Assembly (NCBI GenBank): GCA_963793465.1
Contig: CAWCAJ010000005.1
Span: 1,116,001-1,180,000, forward strand
Source: CAJQPP01 sp963793465
Lineage (GTDB): Bacteria; Planctomycetota; Planctomycetia; Pirellulales; Pirellulaceae
Length of the DNA: 64,000 nucleotides
Reading direction: 5' to 3'
The first letter of the stretch is position 1. Every line of letters begins with the position of its first letter. Under the pieces are notes generated by a model that saw only the letters and a program-made list of their open reading frames with translations, made no database searches and was not told the DNA's origin. Positions 44,991 to 55,092 of this stretch are shown in pieces. Made by a program: the position numbers and the translations under genes.

Positions 44991-46772
44991 ATGAATCAAA
45001 TAAGAAGAGTTCTAAAACAAGGGCGCAAGCAGTTTACTCTGTTCACACTTGTTGCGGCGTTAACAACAAGCCTTCTCACCGTTGCTCGACATTTGCCCAG
45101 GACTACGACCTCGTCATCAACAACGGCCGGGTCATCGATCCCGAAACGATGTTTGATGACATTGCCAATGTTGGTGTTACCCAAGGTCGCATCGTTGCCA
45201 TCAGCAAGCAGCCACTCTCGGGCAAGGAAACCATCGACGCTACAGGGCATGTGGTTGCTCCTGGGTTTATTGACACACACTACCATTCAATGGATGTCTT
45301 CAGTACTAAAATGGCACTTCGAGACGGTGTCACTACCGGGATGGACCTTGAAGCCGGAGCATTCAATGTTAAAGAATGGTACGGTGAAAAAGAAAAAACG
45401 GGGTGGCAGGTGAACTACGGCGTCACTGCAAGCTTGTTGTGGACAAGAATGGCAATTCATGACCCTGAATTGAACATGGTTGGCCAAATGGATTACGCTG
45501 GCGCGAGACCATACATTGCTAAAGCTGCAGAAGATGGAGTTCAAGGATGGGCATCAAAACTATCAACCTTGGACGAAATGAATAAGATGATGCAGTTATT
45601 GGATGAGGACATGAGACAAGGCGCATTAGGTATGGCCGCTCCTGTCGCCTACATAAGCATGGGAACAAGTAGTTACGAAGTTTTCATGGCTCAAAAAGTA
45701 GCTGCAAATTATGGTCGTCTTACAGCTTCTCACACAAGATATCACTTATTGAATGAACCACCTACCGAAGCGCCAATCGCATTTGATGAGATGTTTACCA
45801 ATGCGATGCTTTTAGACGCTCCATTCTTAATGTGCCATAACAATGATTATGGTTGGTGGGAAATTGAAGAAAAGTTGCAATTGGCAAGAGCCAAGGGACT
45901 GAACATGTGGTCGGAGTATTATCCATACGCTGCTGGAGCAACGGCAGTTACTGCGGATTTCTCTGAAACCTTCCGAATGGGTGGAAAAGCGCGGTTACAA
46001 ATACGAAGACACCATCTTCGACCCTATTGATAATGCATACCTTACCAACGAAACCTATGCAGCATTGATGAAAAAAGAACCAGGAAGATCGGTGGTGGTA
46101 GAATTTCCATACCGGAAGCCCTGGATGAAGAGTTTCTTAGGGATGCCTCATATGACTATCGCAGCTGATGCCATGGTTGGTGTTGGTCCCGATGGAGAAT
46201 CATTACCATGGGATGCGGATTGGTCGGATTACAGAGGCCATCCCAGAACGGCTGGCACGCGTGGCACTGCTTTTCGTATGGCTCGTGAAGAAGGCATTCC
46301 TTTAATGTTTACGGTTGCGCAATCAAGCTATTGGACAGCTAAACACCTGGGTGACTCCGGGCTTGAGGCGATGAAGGAAAGAGGCAGGATTCAAGTAGGA
46401 ATGGTTGCAGACATTACCATCTTCAACCCCGAAACCATAACCGATCATTCCACTTTTAAAATGGGGGAAAATGGCATCCCTACCACTGGTATTCCTTATG
46501 TGATTATCAATGGTGTTACAGTAGTAAAGGACAGTGAAGTGCTGCCTATAAAAGCAGGACAGGAAATTCGTTTCCCGGTAGAAGCCAAAGGAAGGTTTAC
46601 GCCGCTTAATAAAGATCATTGGTTGGCGAAGCATACGATTAATCCAGGTCTTTCACACATTCATACGGATGATTGCTGTGCTGCGGGATTGGTTAAGCAT
46701 GGCGAAGAGGCATTGCTTAAGCATGGTAAAAAAGAATCGCACAATCATGATGCGGAAGATAAAAAGGAATAA
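44991..46772 (+). pseudogene. Amidohydrolase copy 2, broken by two frameshifts, mosaic
   Basis: The signal peptide (MNQIRRVLKQGRKQFTLFTL, then VAALTTSLLTV) is in one frame; one missing base near 45087 moves the mature part (TFAQDYDLVINNGRVIDP to SEYYPYAAGATAVT) into a second, and another missing base near 45980 moves the rest (EKRGYKYEDTIFDPIDN onward) into a third. The 5' 190 bp are nearly identical to the start of copy 4 at 47029, while the remainder is AT-richer. The C-terminus has a unique His-rich tail (HIHTDDCC, HGKKESHNHD). Otherwise it is homologous to copy 1 with the GFIDTHYHS metal motif. Confidence 0.8.
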
Positions 46773-46801
46773 ATTTTCGGCCTTACTTCATTAATGAAAC
46801 T

Positions 46802-47003
46802 ATGAAATCAAAAGGCCGTATCTTCGCCTTACTGGCTGTGTCACGGCCGGACTATCTGCCTCCGCCCAGGATCACGACCTCGTGATCTTGGGCGGCCGGG
46901 TCATCGATCCGGAGACGAAACTTGATGCGGTTCGAAACGTCAGGGCGAAGGATGGCGTCATTGCCGTCATCACCGGGAAACCGATCCCCGTCAAGGACCA
47001 AAC
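46802..47003 (+). pseudogene. 5' stub of a further amidohydrolase
   Basis: ATG at 46802 opens MKSKGRIFALLAV, then in a shifted frame TAGLSASAQDHDLVILGGRV, IDPETKLDAVRNV and GVIAVITGKPIPVKDQ. It matches the first 65 residues of the amidohydrolases and ends at the leader of copy 4. Confidence 0.75.
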
Positions 47004-47028
47004 AAACGCAACCAATACGAGAAACAAA

Positions 47029-48693
47029 ATGAATCAAATAAGAAGAGTTCTAAAACAAGGGCGAAATCAGTTTACTGTGTTCACTCTTGTTGCGGCGTTA
47101 ACATCGAGCCTTCTCACCGTTTCGTCGACCTTTGCCCAGGACTACGACCTCGCTATCAACAACGGCCGGGTCATCGACCCTGAAACGTTGTTCGACGCTG
47201 TCGCCAATGTCGGTGTCAAGGACGGCCGCATCGTCACGATCAGCAAAGAACCACTCAAAGGTGCCGAGACCGTGGACGCCACCGGCCATATCGTGGCACC
47301 GGGTTTCATCGACACCCATTTCCACTTTCAAATGCCGATCGGCTATTCCCTCGGGTTGCGCGACGGCCTGACCAGCAGCATGGATCTGGAGATGGGCTGT
47401 GCGGGATCCTATGTCGCGGGCTGGTATGAGGCACGCGCCGGTAAGACCCAGGCCAACTATGGCATTGGGGTCAGCCACGAATTTGCCCGCGCGATGTTCA
47501 TCGACGGGGCAAAGGGCGATTACTTGAAAGACGGACCCATAGCCGCTTTTGAAACCCGGAAGAAAACTGGCTGGAGCCAGACACGCCCGACCCTGGAACA
47601 GGGCAACGCGATTCTCGAGGAGATTGACAAGGGCCTGCAGGCTGGTGCACCCGGCATTGGCAGCACCGTGGGCTACATGAGAGAGGGCGTCTCTTCACGC
47701 GAGATGTACGAGGTGCAGAAAGTCGGGGCACGTTATGGCCGCCCAACCGGCGCACATACCCGCTACACGCTCGGCACCGACACCACGGAGAACAACGGCG
47801 CGCAGGAACTCGTCGCCAACGCCCTGGCGCTTGGCGCTCCGGCGATCGTCCTGCACTTCAACAACCCCGGCTGGCGGCTTACACACGAAATGATCACCAG
47901 GCTTCAGGAACAGGGCCACAACATCTGGGGTGAAGTCTATCCCTACGCTGCGGGTTCCACCCCGATCAATGCGTCGTTCCTGGAGCCTAAGAGCTGGGTC
48001 GACGATCTGGGTAACCGCTATGAAGATACCATGCTGGATCCGGTCACGGGTAAGTACTATACCTTGGACACCTACAAGGCCACCGTCGCATCCGAACCGA
48101 CCAGGCCGATCGTCGTCTTCAAGATGCCCGAAGAAGACCAGGCGAAGTGGCTGACGCTCAAGGGCGTGACCATGGCCAGCGATGCGGTTGGTGCCACGCC
48201 GTACGACGCTCCGTGGGATTACCCGATGGAAAAGCTGGGCGGCACCCATCCCCGCACAGCTGGCGCCCGAGGCGCTACGATTCGCCTCGGTCGGGAAAAC
48301 AACATCCCGATGATGCAGCTGATGTCGATCCTCAGCTACAACGCCGCCAAGCATCTGGGCGATACCGGTCTGAAGTTCATGCAAGAGCGCGGCCGCATCC
48401 AGGCTGGCATGGTTGCCGATATCGTGGTGTTTGACCCCGAACTCTTCAGGGACAATTCAACCTACGAACAGGGCGCTATCCCTTCGACGGGCATGAAAGC
48501 CGTGATCGTCAACGGTCAGGTGGTTGTGCGCGACGATGTGCAGCTTCCGGTTTTTCCTGGTCAGCCGATCCGCTTTGAACCCGAAGCCAAACCGCGCTTC
48601 GAGCCGATCTCGGTCGAGTCGTGGAATGCTACCTTCTCGACTGGTATGCCGGATACCTTCACGGGTGCCTTCCCCCAGAAGGTCGAAAAGTGA
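47029..48693 (+). CDS. Exported amidohydrolase, N-acyl-D-amino-acid deacylase-like (intact copy 4)
   Basis: 554 residues from the ATG at 47029, selected over an in-frame extension that belongs to the preceding stub. Signal peptide with core FTVFTLVAALTSSLLTVSST, then DYDLAINNGRVIDPETLF, metal motif GFIDTHFHFQ, SMDLEMGCAGSYVAGW, ALGAPAIVLHFNN and a C-terminal MVADIVVFDPELF motif. Same family as copy 1 but clearly divergent. A DUF3299-NicO fusion gene starts about 30 bp downstream, so they are probably co-transcribed. Confidence 0.9.
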   Translation: MNQIRRVLKQGRNQFTVFTLVAALTSSLLTVSSTFAQDYDLAINNGRVIDPETLFDAVANVGVKDGRIVTISKEPLKGAETVDATGHIVAPGFIDTHFHFQMPIGYSLGLRDGLTSSMDLEMGCAGSYVAGWYEARAGKTQANYGIGVSHEFARAMFIDGAKGDYLKDGPIAAFETRKKTGWSQTRPTLEQGNAILEEIDKGLQAGAPGIGSTVGYMREGVSSREMYEVQKVGARYGRPTGAHTRYTLGTDTTENNGAQELVANALALGAPAIVLHFNNPGWRLTHEMITRLQEQGHNIWGEVYPYAAGSTPINASFLEPKSWVDDLGNRYEDTMLDPVTGKYYTLDTYKATVASEPTRPIVVFKMPEEDQAKWLTLKGVTMASDAVGATPYDAPWDYPMEKLGGTHPRTAGARGATIRLGRENNIPMMQLMSILSYNAAKHLGDTGLKFMQERGRIQAGMVADIVVFDPELFRDNSTYEQGAIPSTGMKAVIVNGQVVVRDDVQLPVFPGQPIRFEPEAKPRFEPISVESWNATFSTGMPDTFTGAFPQKVEK

Positions 48694-48722
48694 TCATCAG
48701 GCACTTAACCAGAATGTGTAAT

Positions 48723-51041
48723 ATGCGGTTCTTAGGATTCGTTTTTGCGGTGGCGGCCATGTTGGCCGCTACCAAGGCTTCTGCTGCCCAAGAAGAGATC
48801 GGGTTTTCAGACCTTGTGGATCCTTTGGCCGTTGTCTTCGACGATCCCTACCGAGACATGGGGTTCCAATTGCTGAATGAGTTGAAGCTCATTCTTCAGG
48901 TGGATGAGAGACTCTCGCAAGACGATCTTGCGGAAGATGAGCGTGCCCGGCTCGCAGCCCGACGCACCGCAGCGAAGGATATGCTTGAGATCAACGGTTA
49001 CGACATCGATGAGCTGATCGCCCAACGCTGGGAGGTCGCCAAGAAGCGGAAGGCCGCACTCATGGCCACGAACCCCGCACTGTATAACGTCGAGGTGACG
49101 CTGTCGGGCTATCTGATCCCCGCGCCGCAGGCCCCAGATGGCACCTACTACGGCTATCTGGTGTCGCAGGTGGGGATGTGCAGCCATCTTCCGCCCCCTC
49201 CGCCGAACGAACTCGTGCGGGTGAGATTGATAGAAGATCCGCAGGGCCAGTCTCTCTATGTGCCGGTTCAGGTGACGGGCCTGCTGCGTGTCGAACCAAG
49301 CGATGCGACCATATTCATCCTCGATGGAGATTCGCGTATGCTCAGCGGTTGGACCCTGGATGCCAACACCGTCGATCAAAGGGAAGATTTGCGCGATGAT
49401 AGCGCTGTTAATGCGTTCCATCAAACGTTCACCAACGGCATCGACTTGGCGGCCTCCACTGATACTGATACGGTGCAGCCAATCACGTGGAGAAATCTCG
49501 TCCCGCAAGTTGAGATCGATAACGATCCCTTTCTCGAGTTGACCTCTGATCAGAAACTCGACCTCGTGGTAGCCTCCAGAATACGGGAGCTACAGTCGGC
49601 AGGCGTGGACATTACGCCAGAGCAAATGGAGAAGTTCACTGGCGCTGTACAGCGGCTTGAGGCAGACGATATCGATATGGATGGATTGATCGCTTTGCGC
49701 GGAGAGATCGTCGCCCAGCGGACGCAGGCGATGGCAGCGGTCAACGGCACCCTGAACGGACAGCAGGTGCGACTCGCAGGTTATGTACTGCCACTCGGGA
49801 CGGGTGGGCCAAAGGTCACGGAATTCCTGCTCGTCCCTTGGGTGGGTGCCTGCATTCACACGCCTCCGCCGCCTCCGAATCAAATGATCCACATTTCGGT
49901 TCCTGGCGGGATGGAACCGCGAGGGCAATTCTCCCCGGTGTGGATCGAAGGAACGATCGAAGTGAAACCGGCGAGCTACAACCTGTTCCTCGTCGATGGC
50001 AGCATGCCGGTGAAAGTCGCCTACACCATGGTGACCGATGTAATCAGCGACTACTCAGCGGCCGATTCGGACGACCTCGCCAACGTGGAGATTCCCGAGA
50101 GTGCCTTCGAGGGTCACAGCTGGCTCCAGATCTGGCAGACCAAGATCTCACTGATTTTCACCCAGGCCATGAACGGCCTTCGCGACGATGGCAGCTCGAA
50201 AGCGTTCTGGTTCGCGATCCTGGTGGCTTTCGGTTACGGCCTCGTGCACACGCTTGGTCCCGGTCATGGCAAGGCGGTGGTGATCTCCTACTTTGTTGGC
50301 GATGGAGGGAGCTTGGGCAAAGGCTTAAGGATGGGAGTGTTGATCGCGATCTTTCATGTCCTCTCCTCGATCATCGTTGTGTTGGTGATGGATTTTGCGG
50401 TGAGGCAGGCCACCGGCCAGGCTCCGTCGGACTACCGCGCCATCCGCCTCGGCAGCTACGTCCTGATCATGGCCATCGGAGCCGTGATGTTGCGCAGTGC
50501 TATCCAAGCCTCGAGACAATCGCGGAAAAGCGTTGAGTCTGAAACTGGGGATCACGCCCACGCCGGTCATGATCACCATCACGAAAATCATGGTAACAAC
50601 CACGACGATCATGCTCATCACGACTGCCTCGCCTGCTCCGTGCTGGAGAAAAAAAATAACGGTGCGGGCACGTGGCTCGCCCTCGCGGTGGGAGTCGTCC
50701 CCTGCACCGGCGCGCTTCTGGTGCTGCTCTTCGGCGTGGCCAACGACCTCCTTTTTCCTGCCATCCTGATGGTCGCTGCCATCTCCGCGGGAATGGCACT
50801 CGCCATGTCCGGCATCGGCGTGCTCGCCATCCTCGGCAGACGCGTCGCCTTCCGCCGGATGAAGGCTGACGATCCTCGGCGGGCTCGCTTCACTTCCGGA
50901 TTGAGGATCACCGGTGCGGCGTGCGTTCTCCTGATCGGAACCTTACTCTTCGGCATTGACTTACTCCGACCCAGTCAACTGACAGTCCCAACACAGTCTT
51001 CGAGTCTCAGCGACTCTCAAGCGTTAGGGCAGAACGGTTAG
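48723..51041 (+). CDS. Fusion of two DUF3299 domains with a NicO-type nickel/cobalt permease
   Basis: 772 residues from the ATG at 48723 (a further ATG at 48714). A signal peptide (FLGFVFAVAAMLAATKASA) is followed by two DUF3299 domains, each with the Cys-His motif: GMCSHLPPPPPNELVRV near 150 and GACIHTPPPPPNQMIHI near 372. From about 490 to the end is a NicO/RcnA-like transporter: GYGLVHTLGPGHGKAVV near 503, then several helices, a His-rich loop at about 608-636 (HAHAGHDHHHENHGNN), then GVVPCTGALLVLLFGVA. In the NicO family the HxxxxGPGH-type motif and His-rich loop bind Ni/Co. I know of no established role for DUF3299, so the fusion suggests metal handling. The order after metal-dependent amidohydrolases is suggestive. 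Confidence 0.88.
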   Translation: MRFLGFVFAVAAMLAATKASAAQEEIGFSDLVDPLAVVFDDPYRDMGFQLLNELKLILQVDERLSQDDLAEDERARLAARRTAAKDMLEINGYDIDELIAQRWEVAKKRKAALMATNPALYNVEVTLSGYLIPAPQAPDGTYYGYLVSQVGMCSHLPPPPPNELVRVRLIEDPQGQSLYVPVQVTGLLRVEPSDATIFILDGDSRMLSGWTLDANTVDQREDLRDDSAVNAFHQTFTNGIDLAASTDTDTVQPITWRNLVPQVEIDNDPFLELTSDQKLDLVVASRIRELQSAGVDITPEQMEKFTGAVQRLEADDIDMDGLIALRGEIVAQRTQAMAAVNGTLNGQQVRLAGYVLPLGTGGPKVTEFLLVPWVGACIHTPPPPPNQMIHISVPGGMEPRGQFSPVWIEGTIEVKPASYNLFLVDGSMPVKVAYTMVTDVISDYSAADSDDLANVEIPESAFEGHSWLQIWQTKISLIFTQAMNGLRDDGSSKAFWFAILVAFGYGLVHTLGPGHGKAVVISYFVGDGGSLGKGLRMGVLIAIFHVLSSIIVVLVMDFAVRQATGQAPSDYRAIRLGSYVLIMAIGAVMLRSAIQASRQSRKSVESETGDHAHAGHDHHHENHGNNHDDHAHHDCLACSVLEKKNNGAGTWLALAVGVVPCTGALLVLLFGVANDLLFPAILMVAAISAGMALAMSGIGVLAILGRRVAFRRMKADDPRRARFTSGLRITGAACVLLIGTLLFGIDLLRPSQLTVPTQSSSLSDSQALGQNG

Positions 51042-51462
51042 AGAAGCCACTGCCGCGTCCAAGATGCTCTCGGGCGGGCGTAATAGTTACCGCAGCCGAT
51101 TCGCTGCACATTCACCCCAAAATAGTCGGACATTCCAGGGAAACTGCGTCGAATTGATTTAGCTGAGGCGCGGAGAGCGATGCAACCTCGGCACGCAAGG
51201 AGACGAATTGCCAAGAGTACTAATAGCCTTTCTTGCTCCCTTGGCATCTACGGGCGCCGCCGAGCGATGTGACGCCAACCCTGTTCCGGGTTTACTGATT
51301 ACGAGAACCTGGTCGACGCTGACTCGCAAGAGATCGCGGCTCAGATGCGTACCAAGGCCGTGCTTGGAATTCCGTTTTTCACGTTGTTTGAGTGTCGGCT
51401 GAGTATTTTGACCACACGGGTTGAAGACAGCTTGAATCGAACGCCGCAGGAACAGTGCCGAA
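51042..51462. other. Gap between the permease fusion and the OprB gene
   Basis: About 420 bp. A possible decayed frame on the plus strand (51255-51500) reads FRVYDYENLVDADSQEIAA then RTKAVLGIPFFTLFECRLS but has no recognised family. No terminator seen. Confidence 0.35.
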
Positions 51463-52800
51463 TTAGAAATCGATCTTGGCTCTCAATCCAAACATCAGCA
51501 GTGTATCGGCACGCTCGCGCGGCGGTTCGACGACTTGCAGGTCTGCCGTGACGTGGCACCAGGGGGTCACGCCGACGTTATAAAACATCTCGACGCCCTT
51601 CTCGTCTTGAAGTGGCAAGAGAATCGGAGCGAGCTGTTTCAGTGGTTCGCTGACACCCGCGTAAAAGTAGCCGATTCCGAAGGTGTCCTGCGGACGATTG
51701 CCCAATGGATTGGAACCACCCACGCCAATGTTCGCAGCCCAATTGAATGGATTTGGATTGTCGTCAGCGATCCCGATGTTTCCGAAGACACCCCAGGAAC
51801 GTGTTGGATCATCGGGCGAAACATAGAGAGCTTGGACGAATGCGTAGGCCAGCAACCACGAACCCGTCTTGTCAGGGTTTGCTAAAACCACTCCCTGGCC
51901 TGGGTCAAAATAGGGATTGGGGTCGAGGTTATTGTAGGTCCCGCTACTGTACAAACCATAAACTGTCTGATGCCCGGGCTTGTTCATGAGCTTTGTAGGC
52001 AAGGTCGCCGAAGCGAACAGCGACACTCCATTATCGAAGAACGTATCAAAGCCACTCACGGTCGGCGTATTGTTGGCGTCGTAGACGAATGCCGAAAACA
52101 CCGCTTCCTGGTTTTCATCGAGTACGACCATTCCGGCCCCGAAAGTTGAGTAGGGAAACGCCGTGACGAGGACTGGATTGAAACACAAGGCAAGGTTTTG
52201 AAACCCGTCTTGGCCGTTTGCTCCTCCGGTAAACGGCTGAACAAAACCATCGAGTGTGTTGATTTTTCCGGCTTGCACCAAAACGGATTCACTCAGTGCC
52301 TGCGTAAAAGTGACGTTCGTGAGCGCGGTGACGTCGCGATTTCCGTCGGGCAGCACTTGAGCCACGCTGACTGGCAGAAGCGTTCCAGAAAACTGGTTGA
52401 TCGAACTGCCAAACACTGACTCACCGTGCAGGTTGATCGTCAGACCATCCCATAAGCCAACCTTCTTTCCGTCGATGCTCAGAAACATATCGACCCGGCC
52501 GCGATAGCGGGAAGTCTCGTCGAGCCCGCCGGATGTGATGTCTGAGTAAAAGTTGGTGTTGGAGATATTCCAGGTGTAACCTTTTTCCTCAAAGCACGAC
52601 CTCAGGCCACACCAGTCTCCGGACAAAGTGGAGCGTTCCCAACACGAGCTACCACAGTCGGGCGCGTCGAACAGTGAATCGCAGCAAGCGTCGCATTGCG
52701 CAGCCGCTTGTTGTGGTAAGCATGCGGACAGACAGACTTGCACGCCGATGAAAAGCCCGAGAGTCAACAACAGTAGCTTTTTTTGATGTGAACCTAGCAC
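51463..52800 (-). CDS. OprB-like carbohydrate porin
   Basis: 445 residues, GTG start at 52800. Signal peptide (LLLLTLGLFIGVQVCLSACL) with a Cys-rich mature N-terminus (QCDACCDS, DCGSSCWERS) and then the OprB pattern: LSGDWCGLRSCFEEKGYTWN, followed by barrel strands and a final strand LLMFGLRAKIDF. OprB porins let sugars and similar solutes through the outer membrane. It could admit substrates for the exported enzymes on both sides. The nearby stretch 52801-53401 contains repeats only. Confidence 0.88.
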   Translation of the reverse strand: MLGSHQKKLLLLTLGLFIGVQVCLSACLPQQAAAQCDACCDSLFDAPDCGSSCWERSTLSGDWCGLRSCFEEKGYTWNISNTNFYSDITSGGLDETSRYRGRVDMFLSIDGKKVGLWDGLTINLHGESVFGSSINQFSGTLLPVSVAQVLPDGNRDVTALTNVTFTQALSESVLVQAGKINTLDGFVQPFTGGANGQDGFQNLALCFNPVLVTAFPYSTFGAGMVVLDENQEAVFSAFVYDANNTPTVSGFDTFFDNGVSLFASATLPTKLMNKPGHQTVYGLYSSGTYNNLDPNPYFDPGQGVVLANPDKTGSWLLAYAFVQALYVSPDDPTRSWGVFGNIGIADDNPNPFNWAANIGVGGSNPLGNRPQDTFGIGYFYAGVSEPLKQLAPILLPLQDEKGVEMFYNVGVTPWCHVTADLQVVEPPRERADTLLMFGLRAKIDF

Positions 52801-52844
52801 GGCTTCGCTTCCTTGCGATCAAGTTGATTTCGACGTGACTGGTA

Positions 52845-52867
52845 GTGGCTGTGGCTTCCAGCCGCAG
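52845..52867. repeat. Half of the GTGGCTGTGGC palindrome
   Basis: GTGGCTGTGGCTTCCAGCC followed by GCAG, identical to the left arms at 56891 and 58531. The right arm is absent here. Confidence 0.8.
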
Positions 52868-53107
52868 ATGAGTGGGATAAGATGCTTCGGTCTCTTTCCC
52901 AAAAACAAATACCAAGTTACCGCACGTACTCTCGCGGAACCCACCGTTCAGTCGCTATCGTCACAATTGATACGACGATGCAGATTGATGGACGATCAGC
53001 AATCTAAAAGCGATCTGCGGACGCGGTTACTCCGACTAGGAAACCTTGTCGGGCGGGAATCGCGAAACCTCTTCATCGAAGGTGCCTAGAACGAGCGGAA
53101 AATACCT

Positions 53108-53140
53108 GTCGTAGTGCAAGCTGCCAGCCTGTGCTACGAC
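53108..53140. repeat. Imperfect palindrome
   Basis: GTCGTAGTGCAAGCTG (53108-53123) and CAGCCTGTGCTACGAC (53125-53140) match in 13 of 16 positions. It lies immediately before the sulfatase C-terminal relic; the gap to 53401 also has a CTTTCGC-GAA-GCGAAAG palindrome at about 53300. Confidence 0.6.
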
Positions 53141-53151
53141 TTCACGCTTTG

Positions 53152-53225
53152 CTATTTGTTTTGCTTCGCTGGAACGTATGGTGCCGGGGTACCTGGCTTG
53201 ATCGGTGGTTCTGCAGCCAGTGGTT
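53152..53225 (-). pseudogene. Relic of a sulfatase C-terminus
   Basis: Encodes PLAAEPPIKPGTPAPYVP followed by AKQNK and a stop, closely matching the end of the adjacent sulfatase gene (SLAAEPPIKPGTPDPYVP, AKKSK). No further sulfatase sequence lies upstream, so only the last 25 codons of a second gene survive. Confidence 0.75.
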
Positions 53226-53352
53226 GTTCGGCGTTGATTGGATGATTAGAAGGTGTAGGACAGCTTGTCCCGCCATAGGCTTTGCGACGGAGGACGACTC
53301 TTTCGCGAAGCGAAAGGTCACGTGATTCGGGTGGGCAGGTTCCAAGGATTGG

Positions 53353-53381
53353 AAAACGCGCCGGATGTTCTCTCCGGCGCG
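53353..53381 (-). terminator. Terminator of the sulfatase gene
   Basis: Arms CGCGCCGGA (53357-53365) and TCCGGCGCG (53373-53381), 7-nt loop, followed on the minus strand by TTTT. It lies 20 bp beyond the sulfatase stop. Confidence 0.75.
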
Positions 53382-53401
53382 GTCTCCCCATCCAGGCGGT
53401 C

Positions 53402-54872
53402 TTATTTGCTCTTTTTTGCTGGAACGTAAGGATCAGGAGTACCGGGTTTGATTGGCGGTTCTGCGGCCAGCGACTTCTTATGCTCTACCAGAATCGGCCC
53501 AGTTCCCCAACGTTGCCACAAAGAACCTCCCGTTGCTTTGGTTACGGGATATTCCTCTTTAGGGTCACTATAGAGGTCGTAAAAGTGAGGCAGAGGGAAC
53601 ACGTTCAGCTTCCCGCTACCAAGCCCTCCTTCAAACTCCATGAACATCATCTTAAAGTTATGCCACTTCACGCCGTGAATATCGTTGCCGACATAGACCA
53701 CAAAACCTTCACGTCCGGACTCCTCTTGTTTCCCCAGGAAGAAATCCGTCATGTCCTTACTGTCGATGATACGATCTGTCGGCACCTTACCACCGGCAAT
53801 GTTTGCCAATGTAGCGTACAGATCAAACTGGTGAACGATCTCGTTGGAGACCTTGCCTGCCGGAACTTTGCCGGGCCAGCGGACAATAAACGGCACCCGT
53901 AAGGACCCTTCCTTACCCGTGAAATAGGAACCACTCCATGGGCCGCTCCATCCCTGGTAACCGGGGATACACTCGCCGCCGTTATCCGAGGTAAAAATGA
54001 AAATAGTATTGTCGGCAATGCCCAACTCATCCACCTTATCCAGTAATTCACCGGTATAGGCATCGATCTGCATTAGCACATCGCCCCACTGGCCATTGCC
54101 ACTCTTGCCTTCAAATTCTTTACTCGGCAAAATCGGCATATGCGTCTGGGTGTAGGGCAGATACAGGAAGAACGGTTTGCCGGATTTGGCCTGGCGTGCC
54201 AATGAAGTCCTTGGCATGGTCGGTGATTTCCCGGTCAATCTCTCGCCTTGCCGGCAGGTCGTAGACCTTCACCACCTTTGCCGGTGAGCCTTTTCTGGCC
54301 GAATAAATGTGCTCTTGCTTGATGAATGGATTTTTGCCGGTCTTCTCCGCCAATTTCCGATACTTCTGGAACATTTCCTGCGATGGCCAAAGGCTCTCGT
54401 CGGTCGAATTGGGGATGCCATACCACTCATCGAAACCCTGATCGGTGGGATAGCGTCCTTCCGCCTGGCCGAGGTGCCACTTGCCGAACATAGCGGTGGT
54501 ATAACCTGCCTCGCCCAACATCTCAGGCATGGTGTATTCCCACTGGGTCAAACCATAGTCCGGGGTTTCGAGCGGCACCGAACCGTTCCCCGTGCGTACG
54601 GCATAGCGGCCTGTCATCAGCGCCGCGCGACTCGGAGTACATTGCGCTCGACATTGTAATTCAACAGCCGCATCCCTTCAGTGGCCAGCTTGTCGATGCG
54701 CGGCGTGGCGCCACCCCGGAGAATACCCCCGCCGTAGCAACCCAGTTCGCCGTAGCCGAAGTTGTCCATATTGATCAGGACGATGTTGGGCTTGGCAGGC
54801 CTCTTCTTGGGCCACCGCGTGCTGCGTACCAGTCAGACCTGCTGCCAGCAGGCAGGAGCAGGCGAGTGTCAT
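53402..54872 (-). pseudogene. Exported arylsulfatase, broken by three frameshifts
   Basis: ATG at 54872 with AAGGA upstream opens a signal peptide (MTLACSCLLAAGLTGTQHAV). The mature enzyme is spread over three further frames: NIVLINMDNFGYGELGCYGG with the metal Asp, then CTPSRAALMTGRY (the formylglycine signature C-x-P-S-R) and MFGKWHLGQAEG, then FIFTSDNGG and KPFFLYLPYTQTHMP. Shifts are near 54805, 54650 and 54195. Undisrupted length would be about 485. Arylsulfatases remove sulfate from polysaccharides and are very common in planctomycetes. Confidence 0.85.
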
Positions 54873-54935
54873 TGTTTTCCTTTTGGTTTCAGGTTGGTTG
54901 TTTCATTGGTTTGGTTGATTGATTTGTCTTGGCTC

Positions 54936-55004
54936 TTACTTCACGAGCTCCACGTCATTAGGCACCCAGGTCTTGTGGTGGAAGGCCTTGAGCGGACCGT
55001 AGTA
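54936..55004 (-). pseudogene. Orphan C-terminal end of a DUF1254/DUF1214 gene
   Basis: Encodes YYGPLKAFHHKTWVPNDVEL then VK and a stop; intact paralogs in this window end YGPLQPWIDKTWRPGDIELV-like. It lies beyond the HAD gene from the N-terminal fragment at 56168-56836, so it may be the other end of that gene. Confidence 0.7.
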
Positions 55005-55092
55005 ACCAGGTGTTCATCTGGGATTCAGGCTCGCCGAGCCTGGATTTGGATATTTCTCCAGTGACTTCTCGTATTCCCCGATTGCCTTCATG

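Noticed and set aside
46882..47028. N-terminal extension of amidohydrolase copy 4
   Set aside because: The 49 extra codons are the end of the preceding stub; the signal peptide starts at 47029.
51208..51551. Possible small genes after the permease fusion
   Set aside because: Short frames with no start context or family; at best a decayed gene.
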